Below are positions 43,717 through 52,704 of a DNA stretch of 64,000 nucleotides, in pieces (position 1 is the first letter of the stretch; every line of letters begins with the position of its first letter). This DNA is from Devosia sp. 67-54 (GTDB lineage: Bacteria > Pseudomonadota > Alphaproteobacteria > Rhizobiales > Devosiaceae), in the NCBI RefSeq assembly GCF_001899075.1, contig NZ_MKVA01000003.1, positions 124,001-188,000 on the forward strand. Direction: 5' to 3'. The notes beneath the pieces were generated by a model that saw only the letters and a program-made list of their open reading frames with translations, did not search any database and had not been told where the DNA came from. The position numbers and the translations under genes are program-made.

Positions 43717-44098
43717 TCCCCCAGACTGCCGAGCAGCACGGGAGCTATCTCAGCATGTCGTCGCGAAGATGGCAGCAGCAATCTCGCGCGCCGACCACGA
43801 AGCAAGTTTGCAGATGAGTTCGATGTGAATGACCCACAGATTGTCGTCGAGGCTGGGTCGATGCGCCGATGTCGCCGAGACGATCCTGGGCCAGGCGCTG
43901 ACCGGAGGGCAGGGTTGAATCCGTCGTGCCAAGCCGAACTGCCAGATGCTGCGCCTACGGCGTTGGTCGGGTGTGCGGTCGGATCTGCACGCCGTGGCGG
44001 TGACATGCAGCAATCACGTCACCGCTGACGCCGCTTCTCGGCTTCTTCGGCATGCCGGACAAGAGAGGGCCTCACCTCCCACGCCCGTCAGTTTCCGC
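43717..44098. other. gap of about 380 bases without a recognised gene
   Basis: Between the caspase-like gene and the amidase. Short open frames exist on both strands, but none has a ribosome site plus family-like sequence. It should hold the promoter of the caspase-like gene; I see no clear -35/-10 pair. An inverted pair GCGGTGACATG/ATCACGTCACCGC around 43996-44028 could form a hairpin. Confidence 0.5.
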
Positions 44099-44926
44099 TC
44101 AATACACGCCTGGGCGGCGATCGGCGCGGTAGGTTGCGATGCTGCGCCACTGGGCGAGCGCCTCGCTCTCGTGAACGATGTCGGCCGTGGCGACCGCCTC
44201 CTGGTTGCCGGCCGAGGCCAGGACCTTGCCCGAAGGGGAAACGATGCACGAGTGGCCGAGTGAGTCGAAGCCGGCTTCGGAGCCGATGCAGTTGGCCATC
44301 ACCAGCCACACGCCGTTCTCGAGCGCCCTGGTGAGGGCCAGCGACTCCACCGCCTCTCCGGTCCAGCCCATGCCGCGCTGGAAATCGTTCGAGATCCAGT
44401 TGGTGCTGTTGATGACGATCTCGGCGCCGTCATCCACCAGCCGGCGAATGAACTCGGGGAACATGAAGTCGTAGCAGATGCTCAGGCCGATCCGGCCGAG
44501 CGCTGTGTCGATCACGACCGGCGTGTCGCCGGCGCCGTACCATTCGCGCTCGGCCGAGAACAGGTGCACCTTGCGATAGGTGGCGACCCGCTTGCCTTCC
44601 GGCGAAAACACGAGCTGCGCGTCGTAGTATGTGCCGTCGGCGACGATCGCCATGCCGACGGCGAGATACACGCCGCACTCCCCCGCCAGCGCCGCGAGCG
44701 CAGTGGCGGAGGGGCCGTCCTCGGGCTCGGCGAGCCGATCCAGCCGGTCGGCGATGAAGTAGCCGGTCGTGGCCGTCTCGGGCACCACGACGAGCCGGGC
44801 CCCGTCGCGCGCGGCGCCGCGGACCATCGCACCGATCCGCGCGAGGTTGCCCGCCACATCGTCGGGCACGGGGTGCAACTGCGCGACAGCGGCGAGGATG
44901 GGGTCGGTTCGCGAGAGAGCGCTCAT
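44099..44926 (-). CDS. carbon-nitrogen hydrolase (nitrilase superfamily)
   Basis: 275 residues with the catalytic triad E50 (VVVPETATTGY), K119 (TYRKVHLF) and C151 (SICYDFMFPE), plus NSTNW after it. Members hydrolyse amides, carbamoyl groups or nitriles; the sequence looks like a C-N amidase rather than a true nitrilase. Last gene of the six-gene minus operon; its start overlaps the ATPase stop (ATGA). Confidence 0.92.
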   Translation of the reverse strand: MSALSRTDPILAAVAQLHPVPDDVAGNLARIGAMVRGAARDGARLVVVPETATTGYFIADRLDRLAEPEDGPSATALAALAGECGVYLAVGMAIVADGTYYDAQLVFSPEGKRVATYRKVHLFSAEREWYGAGDTPVVIDTALGRIGLSICYDFMFPEFIRRLVDDGAEIVINSTNWISNDFQRGMGWTGEAVESLALTRALENGVWLVMANCIGSEAGFDSLGHSCIVSPSGKVLASAGNQEAVATADIVHESEALAQWRSIATYRADRRPGVY

Positions 44927-46422
44927 GCGGTTTCCTCGTTCGTCATCGTGCCGCCGGCGGCGGCGGTGAGGATTGCGGCTTCGCTGGCGGCCTCGACGGG
45001 CATCCTGGCGACGAAGCGCCGATCCGACATCACCACGATGCGGTGCGCGAGCCCCAGCAACTCGTCGATCTCGGACGAGATGACGATCATGGCCGTGCCC
45101 TGCATGGCAAGTTCGCGCAGCAGGTCATGGATTTCGGCCTTGGCCCCCACGTCCACCCCGCGGGTCGGCTCGTCGATGACCAGAAGCTTCGGCGCCATCA
45201 TCAGGGCGCGCCCCAGCACGACCTTCTGCTGGTTGCCCCCCGAGAGCTTGCCGATCGGCGTGTCGAGGCTCGCCGCGACCAGCCGCAGCCGATGGAGGAT
45301 GGACTGCGACTTTTCTCGTTCGCTGCCGCGGTTGCGGAGGCCGAGACGGCCGAGCAATGGCAGCGCGGCGGCAGTGGCGTTGCCGATGATGTCGATGCCC
45401 GCGAAGATTCCGTCGCGCTTGCGATCCTCGGTGAGGTACACCACGCCGCCGCGCATCGCCGCTTCCGGCGTCCGGTTGTTGAGGGCCGTGCCGTTGACCG
45501 TGATGCGGGTGGCAGCCGTCCTGCCGCCGGCGCCGACCAGTGCGCGGGCGAAGGTCGTCCGCCCCGCCCCGACGAGGCCGGCGAGCCCCAGGATCTCGCC
45601 ACGCTGCACGGTGATGGCCTGAGTGCCGTCTGCGGTGGTGTAGTCAATGTCGAAGCAGGGTGCGTCGGCGGGTACGGCGCTGCGTTGCGGCGTCGAGCGC
45701 CGGCTCTCTCCGATCATCATGTGGACGAGACTGTCCATCGAGAGGTCGGCAATCGGGCGCGTGCCCACCTTGCTGCCGTCGCGCATCACGGTCACGCGGT
45801 CGGCGATGGCGAGCACTTCCTCGAGCCGGTGCGACACATAGAGGATGAGCATCCCCTCGCCGCGCAGCTGGCGCATGATGGCGAAAAGGTTGTCCTGCTC
45901 GCTGAGCGAGAGCACCGCCGTGGGCTCGTCCAGAATGAGGATGCGCGCCTTGAACGACAGCGCGCGCACGATCTCTACCAATTGCTGCTCGGCGACACTG
46001 AGCCCGGACACCTCGATGCGTGGATCGAGCCCGATGTTGAAGCGCAACAGGAGCTGCGCCGCGTCGGCGTTGAGCCGGGCCTCGTCCACCAGCCCGAACG
46101 CGCCGCGCGGCTCGCGGCCGAGAAAGATGTTGCGTGCCACGCTGAGCTGCGGCACGAGGCTGAACTCCTGATAGACGGTGGCAACGCCAGCCGCCTGGGC
46201 TGCCAGCGGGCTCGTGAGCCGCACCGGCGCGCCATCGAGCAGGATTTCGCCGCCCGTCGGTGCCGTAACGCCGGAGATCAGGTTCATCAGCGTGGACTTG
46301 CCGGCGCCATTGGCTCCGACGATGGCGTGGATCTCTCCGGCATCGCCGGAAAAATCCACGCCCTGGAGCGCCGCTACACCCGGATAGTGCTTGTGGAGGT
46401 TGCGGACCTCGAGCAAAGGCAT
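44923..46422 (-). CDS. sugar-type ABC transporter ATP-binding protein (CUT2, RbsA-like)
   Basis: 499 residues, two fused nucleotide-binding domains. The first has Walker A GANGAGKST, signature LSVAEQQLVEI and Walker B ILILDEPTA. The second has the degenerate GLVGAGRTTFARAL P-loop usual for CUT2, then LSGGNQQKVVLGRAL and LLVIDEPTRGVD. It powers the permease pair encoded upstream. Confidence 0.95.
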   Translation of the reverse strand: MPLLEVRNLHKHYPGVAALQGVDFSGDAGEIHAIVGANGAGKSTLMNLISGVTAPTGGEILLDGAPVRLTSPLAAQAAGVATVYQEFSLVPQLSVARNIFLGREPRGAFGLVDEARLNADAAQLLLRFNIGLDPRIEVSGLSVAEQQLVEIVRALSFKARILILDEPTAVLSLSEQDNLFAIMRQLRGEGMLILYVSHRLEEVLAIADRVTVMRDGSKVGTRPIADLSMDSLVHMMIGESRRSTPQRSAVPADAPCFDIDYTTADGTQAITVQRGEILGLAGLVGAGRTTFARALVGAGGRTAATRITVNGTALNNRTPEAAMRGGVVYLTEDRKRDGIFAGIDIIGNATAAALPLLGRLGLRNRGSEREKSQSILHRLRLVAASLDTPIGKLSGGNQQKVVLGRALMMAPKLLVIDEPTRGVDVGAKAEIHDLLRELAMQGTAMIVISSEIDELLGLAHRIVVMSDRRFVARMPVEAASEAAILTAAAGGTMTNEETA

Positions 46423-46438
46423 GCGGCTGGTCGTCCCG

Positions 46439-47494
46439 TTACTGCGGCAGGAACTCGGCGGGCAGGTCGCTCGCCCACCAGTCGTCCGGCCGATCGGGCG
46501 CCGTCAACGGTCCGATATCCGCCGGCGCGACGTATTCCGACGGCACGGCGATGCCGCGCGTCACCGGTTTGCCGGCAAGGATATCCATGCCGATCTGCAC
46601 CGCCACCTGGCCGGCCCGCGTCGGGAAGGTCACCGCGCCACCCTGCTTGTGGGCCGCGACCCATTTCAGCCAGCCATTGTACTCGTCGCCCGGGGAGAAC
46701 ACGGTCTCGCCCAGCCGCCCGGCTTCATCGAACGCCTCGGCCATGCCGATCGACATCTGGCCTGCGGGCGAATAGACGCCATCGATCTCGGGGAAGCGTT
46801 GCAGCAGGTTCTCGGTGATCTGCTTGGCTTTGGCGCGGTTCCAGTCGCCATACTCGACGCTGAGCAACTGGACGTCCGGATATTCCTTCAGCACCGTGTT
46901 GAGCGCGTCGAGCTGGTCGACTGCGGCGGTCGTGCCGGCGATGGGCAGCATGGCGACGATCTTGCCCTTGCCGCCGATGTCGGTCATCAGGTGCCGCGCC
47001 ACCATCTCGCCCAGCTTCCACTGGCTGATATAGGCATTGGATACGACGCCCGGCGCGTCGGTGAAGCCGCCGCCGGCCTGCACCGTCGGCACGCCGGCAT
47101 CGACGGCGCGCTTCAGCACATCGGCCACCGAGGCATCGTCCACCGGCCAGTAGATCAGCAGGTCGATGTTCTGGCGCAGCAGATCCTCGATGTCGGACAC
47201 CTGCTTGGCCGGATTGAACGCGGCATCGGTGACCACCACCTCGCTCACATTGTGCTTGCTGGCTTCCCAGCGCACATGCTGCAGGGCGAACACCACCCAT
47301 GAGTTGGCAAGATAGCCGGCTGAGACGCCGATCTTGTACGGGCCCTCCTTCTTGAAGGCGGTGGTGTCGACCGTTTCCGCGGCCTTGGCGGTCTGTGCCG
47401 CGTCGCTTGCCTGGTCGGCGAACGCCGGACCGACGGCAAGCGACGCGGTGGCGAGGGCAGCCACCCCTAGTAGCAGTCGTCGCGTGAGTTTCAT
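46439..47494 (-). CDS. sugar-type ABC transporter substrate-binding protein
   Basis: 351 residues. Signal peptide MKLTRRLLLGVAALATASLA, cleavage near AFA-DQ. The mature part is a Peripla_BP_4 (type I) fold: YKIGVSAGYLANSWVVFALQ, DIEDLLRQNIDLLIYWPVDD, VYSPAGQMSIGMAEAF. It captures the ligand in the periplasm. ATG at 47494 is chosen over 47503 because AGGGATGGA is then correctly spaced. Ligand unknown; the amidases at both operon ends suggest it is an amide or carbamoyl compound rather than a plain sugar (inference). Confidence 0.92.
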   Translation of the reverse strand: MKLTRRLLLGVAALATASLAVGPAFADQASDAAQTAKAAETVDTTAFKKEGPYKIGVSAGYLANSWVVFALQHVRWEASKHNVSEVVVTDAAFNPAKQVSDIEDLLRQNIDLLIYWPVDDASVADVLKRAVDAGVPTVQAGGGFTDAPGVVSNAYISQWKLGEMVARHLMTDIGGKGKIVAMLPIAGTTAAVDQLDALNTVLKEYPDVQLLSVEYGDWNRAKAKQITENLLQRFPEIDGVYSPAGQMSIGMAEAFDEAGRLGETVFSPGDEYNGWLKWVAAHKQGGAVTFPTRAGQVAVQIGMDILAGKPVTRGIAVPSEYVAPADIGPLTAPDRPDDWWASDLPAEFLPQ

Positions 47495-47522
47495 GTTGTC
47501 CATCCCTGTTGGTTTTTCCTGA

Positions 47523-48494
47523 CTAGCCGACACGCTCGCTGATCCGCCCGTAGAGGGCGGAGGCAAGGATGATGATGCCGCCCATGACGATGAGCTGCAT
47601 TTGATGGGGGAGGCCCGCGATGTTCACGAGGTTGAAGGCGATCACCAGCACCAGCGTGCCGGCCACCGTGCCCGCGATGCCGCCGCGGCCCCCGACAAAG
47701 GTCGTGCCGCCGAGCACCACCGCCGCCAGCACCTGGAATTCGAGGCCCTGTCCGGCAACCGTGCTCGACACGCCCGAGCGCGCCAGCAGCGCAATGCCGG
47801 CCAGCGCTCCGAACAGGCCCGACAGCGCATAGGCCGCAATGGTGACACCGCGCACCGGCAGCCCGGAAAGGATCGCCGCGGCGCGGTTGGTGCCGACGAG
47901 AAAAAGTTGGCGGCCGAAGGTTGTCGCCTTCTCGATGAACAGGCCGATCCCCGCCAGCAGCAGCAGCGCCAGTGCGAGCACCGGCACGAGGCCGCCGACG
48001 CGAAAATTGAAGAACTCGCGGAAGCCTGGCGAGACGATGCCCTTGGCCGTTCCGCCGGTGAACATCTGCGTCAGCCCCATCACCGCCACGCCCATGCCGA
48101 GCGTCAGGATGAAGGGCGACACCCGGGAGAACGCGGCGATCACGCCATTGAGCAAGCCGATACCGAGGCCGGCGGCGCAGGCCACGAGGATGGCGGGTGC
48201 GATATTGCCGGGGTTGCCAGCCATGACGCTCGCAGCCAGCACCGCCGTCAGCGAGATGACCGCTCCCACCGAAAGATCGACCCCGCCGAGGATCATCACC
48301 AGGGTCACGCCGACCGCCGCAATGCCTACGGGTGCGATCTGGCGCAGGACGTTGAAGAGATAGTTGGGCTCGGCGAAGGCGGGCGACACGGCCAGCCCGA
48401 CGAGGTAGACGGCCGCCAGAACGAAAAAGATCGCGTGGCGCGACGCGCCGGCCAGGGCGACGCCCTTGCGGGGAAACGTGGCGGCGGCGGTCAC
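47523..48494 (-). CDS. sugar-type ABC transporter permease (second)
   Basis: 323 residues, eight or more hydrophobic helices with the BPD_transp_2 (RbsC-like) pattern: VTLVMILGGVDLSVGAVISL, GLLNGVIAAFSRVSPFILTLG and AVVLGGTTFVGGRGGIAGTV. GTG start at 48494 overlaps the stop of the first permease (GTGA). The two permeases presumably form a heterodimeric channel. Confidence 0.93.
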   Translation of the reverse strand: MTAAATFPRKGVALAGASRHAIFFVLAAVYLVGLAVSPAFAEPNYLFNVLRQIAPVGIAAVGVTLVMILGGVDLSVGAVISLTAVLAASVMAGNPGNIAPAILVACAAGLGIGLLNGVIAAFSRVSPFILTLGMGVAVMGLTQMFTGGTAKGIVSPGFREFFNFRVGGLVPVLALALLLLAGIGLFIEKATTFGRQLFLVGTNRAAAILSGLPVRGVTIAAYALSGLFGALAGIALLARSGVSSTVAGQGLEFQVLAAVVLGGTTFVGGRGGIAGTVAGTLVLVIAFNLVNIAGLPHQMQLIVMGGIIILASALYGRISERVG

Positions 48495-49438
48495 GCGTTC
48501 GCTCCGCGCGGCTGGTTGAGCAGGATCGCGACGATCACGATCACGCCCTTGATGAACTGCTGCACGAAAGCGGAGACGCCGAGCAGGTTGAGGACGTTGG
48601 AAATCACCGCCAGCATCAGCACGCCTGCCAGCGAGCGCCAAATGCTGCCGCGGCCGCCCGAAAGCAATGTGCCGCCGAGCACCACCGCCACGATGGCATC
48701 GAGTTCGAGCCCGTTGCCGGCAAGCGGGTAGCCGGTGCCCAGCCGCCCTGCCAGCAGCACGCCGGCCAGTGCCGCGGTGGCGCCGGAAATGACGAAGACC
48801 GCCAGCCGGATGCGCTCGACATTGATGCCGGCGCGCCGGGCGCTTTCGGGATTCCCGCCCGCCGCCACGAGGTGATAGCCGAACCGCGAGCGGGCAAACA
48901 GGAAATGCGCGCCGACCGCCAGCCCCATCAGCAGAATGGCGATCCACGGAATGCCGAAGATGTCGCCATTGGCGAGGATGGAGAGCGGTTCGGAGGTGCG
49001 GCCCACGCTCTTGTCGGTGAACGAGAAGATGGCGCCCTGCAAGACTGACAGCATCCCGAAGGTAAGGATCAGTGGGTGGAGCCGCAGCGTGTTGAGGAGC
49101 ACCCCGTTGAGCAGGCCGATGCCGGCCCCCACCAGGATCATGAGCGCGACCACGGGAAGCGTCAGCACCGCATTGCCATTGAGCAGCACCGAGCTCAGCA
49201 CCACCACCAGCCCGGCAATCATGCCGATGGAGAGATCGATCATCCCCGCGACGATGACGAAGGTCTGGCCGATGGCGAGGATGCCAAGCACGCCGGCCTG
49301 TCGGAAGAGGTTGGCGAAATTGGCCGGATCGCGGAAGGCAGGGATGGTCAGCGCTGCGATGATCACCGTCGCCGCCAGCAGCAGGAAGATGCCGTCGCGG
49401 TCGAGGGCGAGCCGTCGCGGCGCGCGGACTACAGCCAT
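48491..49438 (-). CDS. sugar-type ABC transporter permease (first)
   Basis: 315 residues, RbsC-like: TFVIVAGMIDLSIGMIAGLVV, GLLNGVLLNTLRLHPLILTFG and AVVLGGTLLSGGRGSIWRSL. Its start lies ten bases inside the preceding hydrolase gene. Confidence 0.93.
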   Translation of the reverse strand: MAVVRAPRRLALDRDGIFLLLAATVIIAALTIPAFRDPANFANLFRQAGVLGILAIGQTFVIVAGMIDLSIGMIAGLVVVLSSVLLNGNAVLTLPVVALMILVGAGIGLLNGVLLNTLRLHPLILTFGMLSVLQGAIFSFTDKSVGRTSEPLSILANGDIFGIPWIAILLMGLAVGAHFLFARSRFGYHLVAAGGNPESARRAGINVERIRLAVFVISGATAALAGVLLAGRLGTGYPLAGNGLELDAIVAVVLGGTLLSGGRGSIWRSLAGVLMLAVISNVLNLLGVSAFVQQFIKGVIVIVAILLNQPRGANA

Positions 49439-50076
49439 GAAATCACCGTCTCTGCATCGGCCACCCAGCCGAACTTCATGGCAAAGTTCTTGAGCGTCGC
49501 TGCGTGAAGGTCGGGGGCGAAGGACGAGACGGCGTCGGCCACCAACGTGGTGCGGTAGCCGCGGTCGAAACCGCCCCGCGCCGTTTCGTCGACGCAGATC
49601 TGGGTGACCGTGCCGGTCACCACCAGCGAGGTGACGCCGAGCGTGCGCAAATGCCCGTCAAGGTCGGTGCCGTGGAATGCGCCGTAGCTGTACTTCTCGA
49701 TGCGCAGGTCGCCGGGCTCCGGCTGCAACTCGGCAATGACCTCGGTGCAGTCGAGCTCGCCTTGGGCGTCGTCGTAGCGCCGCCGGAAGCCCTTCCAGCA
49801 GCACATCGTGTCGGGCCGGCACTGCGGCGACCACAGCCAGAGAAGGTTGTCCGTCTCGCGCGCCAGGAACTGGGTGAAGATCACCGGGCGGCCGCGGCTG
49901 CGAAACTCGGCGATAAGGCGCTGCTGCGCGGCGATCGTGCCGCGGGCGTCGGGCACTTCCAGCGGCGCGCCGACGCGGACGAAATCGTTCTGCATGTCCA
50001 CGACGACGAGCGCCGGCTGCTCGACGCGCGCGGCCGGCCCGACTTCCGCCGCTGTTGCAGGAAAACGCACCACCAA
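49429..50076 (-). CDS. isochorismatase-family cysteine hydrolase
   Basis: 215 residues. Catalytic triad of the family: D27 (ALVVVDMQNDFV), K128 (LRIEKYSYGAFHGTDLD) and C161 (TGTVTQICVDETARGGFDRGY). Related enzymes are N-carbamoylsarcosine amidase, ureidoacrylate amidase, nicotinamidase and biuret hydrolase. First gene of the minus operon; its presence with a C-N hydrolase and CUT2 transporter suggests use of a carbamoylated or amide compound. Confidence 0.92.
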   Translation of the reverse strand: MVVRFPATAAEVGPAARVEQPALVVVDMQNDFVRVGAPLEVPDARGTIAAQQRLIAEFRSRGRPVIFTQFLARETDNLLWLWSPQCRPDTMCCWKGFRRRYDDAQGELDCTEVIAELQPEPGDLRIEKYSYGAFHGTDLDGHLRTLGVTSLVVTGTVTQICVDETARGGFDRGYRTTLVADAVSSFAPDLHAATLKNFAMKFGWVADAETVISWL

Positions 50077-50133
50077 CCCCCACTTCTTGCAGCGATCGAC
50101 GCCGAAACTTGTAGGGGAGTGTGGGGCGCGTTA

Positions 50134-50150
50134 TGTCTTGAGTCAAGACA
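50134..50150. promoter_or_regulatory. 17-bp perfect palindrome in the divergent promoter region
   Basis: TGTCTTGA-G-TCAAGACA, a perfect inverted repeat around a single G, between the isochorismatase-type gene (minus) and the TetR gene (plus). It is adjacent to but different from the TetR-type operator at 50154-50168, so it may bind a second regulator. Confidence 0.6.
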
Positions 50151-50153
50151 ATC

Positions 50154-50168
50154 CAACTGGTTGGTTGA
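50154..50168. promoter_or_regulatory. putative TetR operator 1
   Basis: CAACTGGTTGGTTGA, six bases before the TetR ATG. It matches 12 of 15 positions of CAACCGGATAGTTGA at 50845-50859 in front of the next operon. Located so that binding could repress the TetR gene and perhaps the divergent transporter operon. Confidence 0.65.
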
Positions 50169-50173
50169 GATTC

Positions 50174-50818
50174 ATGAAAGCTGTCGACAAGGATCCCGCG
50201 GCAGCGGACGGCACCAAGGGAGTGCTGCTTCGCGCGGCGCGCGCCGCCTTCGCTGAAGGCGGCCTCGAAGGCGCGCGGGTTGACGACATCGCGCGGCGTG
50301 CCGGCATCAACAAGCAGTTGCTGTATCACTATTTCGGCAGCAAGGACGGGCTCTACACGGCGGTGCTCGAGCAGGTCTACCGCGAGATCCGCGAGCAGGA
50401 GGCCGCCCTGGCGCTCGACGCGCTGCCGGCCGAGGAGGCGATGCGCAAGCTCGTCGAGTTCTCTTTCGACTACCTGCAGAAATTCCCGGATTTCGTGCGC
50501 ATCCTGGCCGATGAGAACGCCCACCACGGCCGGCACATGCAGGCCTCCCGGACGGTTGAGCAGATGAACCGGCCGATTATCGAGCTCATGCGCAAGACCC
50601 TGGAGCGGGGCGCCGGGGAGGGCGTGTTCCGCCGTGGCCTCGATCCGCTGCACGTCTACCTCTCGATCGCCGGCATGAGCTTCTTCTTTTTCGCCAATGT
50701 CCACACGCTGAGCCGGGCATTCAACCGCCCGCTGGGCACGCCCGCGGCCATCGAGGAGCGCCGCGCGCACATTACCGATTTTGCGCTCAACGCCATCCGC
50801 CGCCGCAGTTCGGCTTGA
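50174..50818 (+). CDS. TetR-family transcriptional regulator
   Basis: 214 residues. N-terminal TetR helix-turn-helix (LLRAARAAFAEGGLEGARVD then DIARRAGINKQLLYHYFGSKDGLY), followed by a ligand-binding helical domain resembling TetR_C_6-type (FVRILADENAHHGRHM, YLSIAGMSFFFFANVHTL). Probably a repressor released by the substrate or product of the neighbouring transporter and catabolic genes. ATG at 50174. Confidence 0.92.
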   Translation: MKAVDKDPAAADGTKGVLLRAARAAFAEGGLEGARVDDIARRAGINKQLLYHYFGSKDGLYTAVLEQVYREIREQEAALALDALPAEEAMRKLVEFSFDYLQKFPDFVRILADENAHHGRHMQASRTVEQMNRPIIELMRKTLERGAGEGVFRRGLDPLHVYLSIAGMSFFFFANVHTLSRAFNRPLGTPAAIEERRAHITDFALNAIRRRSSA

Positions 50819-50860
50819 CAACTCCCTGCCGCTGACCCGAATATCAACCGGATAGTTGAT
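50815..50860 (+). promoter_or_regulatory. promoter with TetR operator 2
   Basis: TTGACA (50815-50820, overlapping the TetR stop) and GAATAT (50839-50844) spaced 18 bases form a plausible promoter. ATCAAC-N6-GTTGAT (50843-50860) is a perfect 6-bp inverted repeat overlapping the -10 and start site, the normal place for a repressor. GGGGAGGAG just after it serves as ribosome site for the epimerase gene. Confidence 0.7.
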
Positions 50861-50877
50861 CCGGGGAGGAGACGTGG

Positions 50878-51894
50878 ATGGAAGCCGGCTTCGCCGACAT
50901 CGAGGCGCTGGAGGAGCGGCTTTCGCGCCCGGATGCAGACGTGGTTGCCGACCTCGCCGAGCTCGATGGCGATATCCTGGTCCTTGGCGCCACCGGCAAG
51001 ATCGGCCCGAGCCTCACCCGGATGGCGCGTCGCGCCGCCCCAGGCAAGCAAGTCATTGCCGTGGCTCGCTTTTCGGATCCGTCGCTGATCGACCAGTTCC
51101 GGCAGCAGGGGATCGACACGATCCAGTGCGACCTGCTCGACCCGGTGGCGGTGGCGGCCCTTCCGGCCGTCAGGAACGTCATTCTGATGACTGGCTATAA
51201 ATTCGGCGCGACCGGCGATCCGGCTCGCACCTGGGCGGTCAACACCTTGCTGCCGGCGCGGGTCGCGAGCACCCTCGGCGAGCGCCGGCTGGTCGCCTTC
51301 TCAACCGGCTGCGTTTATCCGTTCGTGTCGGTCAATTCGAACGGGGCCACGGAAGACTTCCCGCTCACTCCGCCCGGCGAGTATGCCAACAGCTGTGTCG
51401 GCCGCGAGCGGTCGGTGGAGTGGGAGGCGAGGCGCAACGGCACTGCGGCGCTGATGTTCCGGCTCAACTATGCGATCGACTGCCGCTATGGCGTGCTGTT
51501 CGATATCGCCTCGAAGGTGCTGGCGAACCAGCCGGTCGACGTGTCGACGGGCTACGTCAACGTCATCTGGCAGGGCGATTCCAACGCCATGACCCTGCGG
51601 GCGCTGCGTCACGTCGGCACGCCGGCCGTGCCGCTCAATGTCACCGGGCCGGAAACGCTCTCGGTGCGCTGGCTGGCGCAACAGTTCGGCGAGCGGCTGG
51701 GCCGGACGCCCAGCTTCGCCGGCGAGGAAGCGCCCACGGCATGGCTCAACAATGCGGCCAGGGCCTTCGGGCTGTTCGGCTACCCCAAGGTGGCGCTGGC
51801 ACAGATGCTGGACTGGGTTGCCGATTGGGTGGCGCGCGACATGCCGGCGCTCGGCAAGCCCACCGGCTTCGAGGTTCGAGATGGAGCCTATTGA
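50878..51894 (+). CDS. NAD-dependent epimerase/dehydratase-like protein
   Basis: 338 residues. Rossmann nucleotide motif GATGKIG at residues 37-43 ([15 protein letters not shown]), then strand-helix repeats with TGCVYPF and a substrate domain. The usual SDR catalytic Y-x3-K reads Y169-A-N-S-C173, so the lysine is missing, as is common in divergent members. It heads a three-gene operon with the acetyltransferase and DapA-like genes; function probably in the breakdown of the transported compound. Confidence 0.8.
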   Translation: MEAGFADIEALEERLSRPDADVVADLAELDGDILVLGATGKIGPSLTRMARRAAPGKQVIAVARFSDPSLIDQFRQQGIDTIQCDLLDPVAVAALPAVRNVILMTGYKFGATGDPARTWAVNTLLPARVASTLGERRLVAFSTGCVYPFVSVNSNGATEDFPLTPPGEYANSCVGRERSVEWEARRNGTAALMFRLNYAIDCRYGVLFDIASKVLANQPVDVSTGYVNVIWQGDSNAMTLRALRHVGTPAVPLNVTGPETLSVRWLAQQFGERLGRTPSFAGEEAPTAWLNNAARAFGLFGYPKVALAQMLDWVADWVARDMPALGKPTGFEVRDGAY

Positions 51895-52699
51895 GGGCGA
51901 GCTCGCCCTGATCCCGCTCACGCTCGACGACATCGACGACGGCATGGCGCTGGTGACGGAAGCCGGCTGGAACCAGACGCCGGCGGACTGGCGCTTCATG
52001 CTCACCGCCGGTCGCGGGATGGGCCTGCGGGGCGATGCGGGCCGGGTGGTGGCAACCAGCATCGTGCTGCCCTATCGGCCGAGGGTGGGCTGGATCGGGA
52101 TGGTCCTTGTCGCGGGTGGGTATCGGAAGCGCGGCATTGCCACTCGGCTGCTCCGGGCTGCGATCGAGCACTGCCGCCGCCAGCAACTGACCCCGATGCT
52201 CGATGCCACGCCGGCCGGGCGTGAGGTGTATCGGCGGCTGAGCTTTGCGGGCGGCGAGACGATCGAGCGCTGGCGCGGCGCGGGCGCCGGGGCAGGGGAG
52301 CCGGCCGGGCCGGTGGACGTCGACCTCGCTGCCCGGATGGATCGTGACGCCTTCGGCGCCGACCGCCGGAACCTGCTCGCGGACCTTGCGATGCGAGCCG
52401 GCGCACCGCTGTTCCAGCGGCACGGCAGCGTATTGCTGGGCCGCCGCGGCCGCACGGCGACGCAATTGGGACCGCTGCTGTCGCATGATGAAGCTGCGGC
52501 GCTGGCGCTCTGCGAACGCGCCGTCGGCGCCATCGCCGGACCCTTGCTGATCGACGTCCCGGTGCGCGAAGAGGCGCTGCGCGGGTTGCTCGCTTCGCGC
52601 GGCTTCGGCGTTGAGCGTTCCTTCACGCGCATGAGCCTTGGGATAGCCGCTCCGATGGGCGAAGCCATGCGGGCCATCGCCGGCCCCGAACTGGGATAG
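51881..52699 (+). CDS. GNAT acetyltransferase with Acetyltransf_18-like C-terminal domain
   Basis: 272 residues. Residues 1-140 are a GNAT domain ([55 protein letters not shown]). Residues 145-272 form a second GNAT-like half ([40 protein letters not shown]). This tandem form occurs beside catabolic operons. Its start lies 14 bases inside the epimerase gene. Confidence 0.85.
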   Translation: MEPIEGELALIPLTLDDIDDGMALVTEAGWNQTPADWRFMLTAGRGMGLRGDAGRVVATSIVLPYRPRVGWIGMVLVAGGYRKRGIATRLLRAAIEHCRRQQLTPMLDATPAGREVYRRLSFAGGETIERWRGAGAGAGEPAGPVDVDLAARMDRDAFGADRRNLLADLAMRAGAPLFQRHGSVLLGRRGRTATQLGPLLSHDEAAALALCERAVGAIAGPLLIDVPVREEALRGLLASRGFGVERSFTRMSLGIAAPMGEAMRAIAGPELG

Positions 52700-52704
52700 A
52701 ACTG

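Noticed and set aside
43750-44013. Small minus-strand frame between the caspase-like and amidase genes
   Set aside because: No ribosome site or recognisable domain; left as an unassigned gap.
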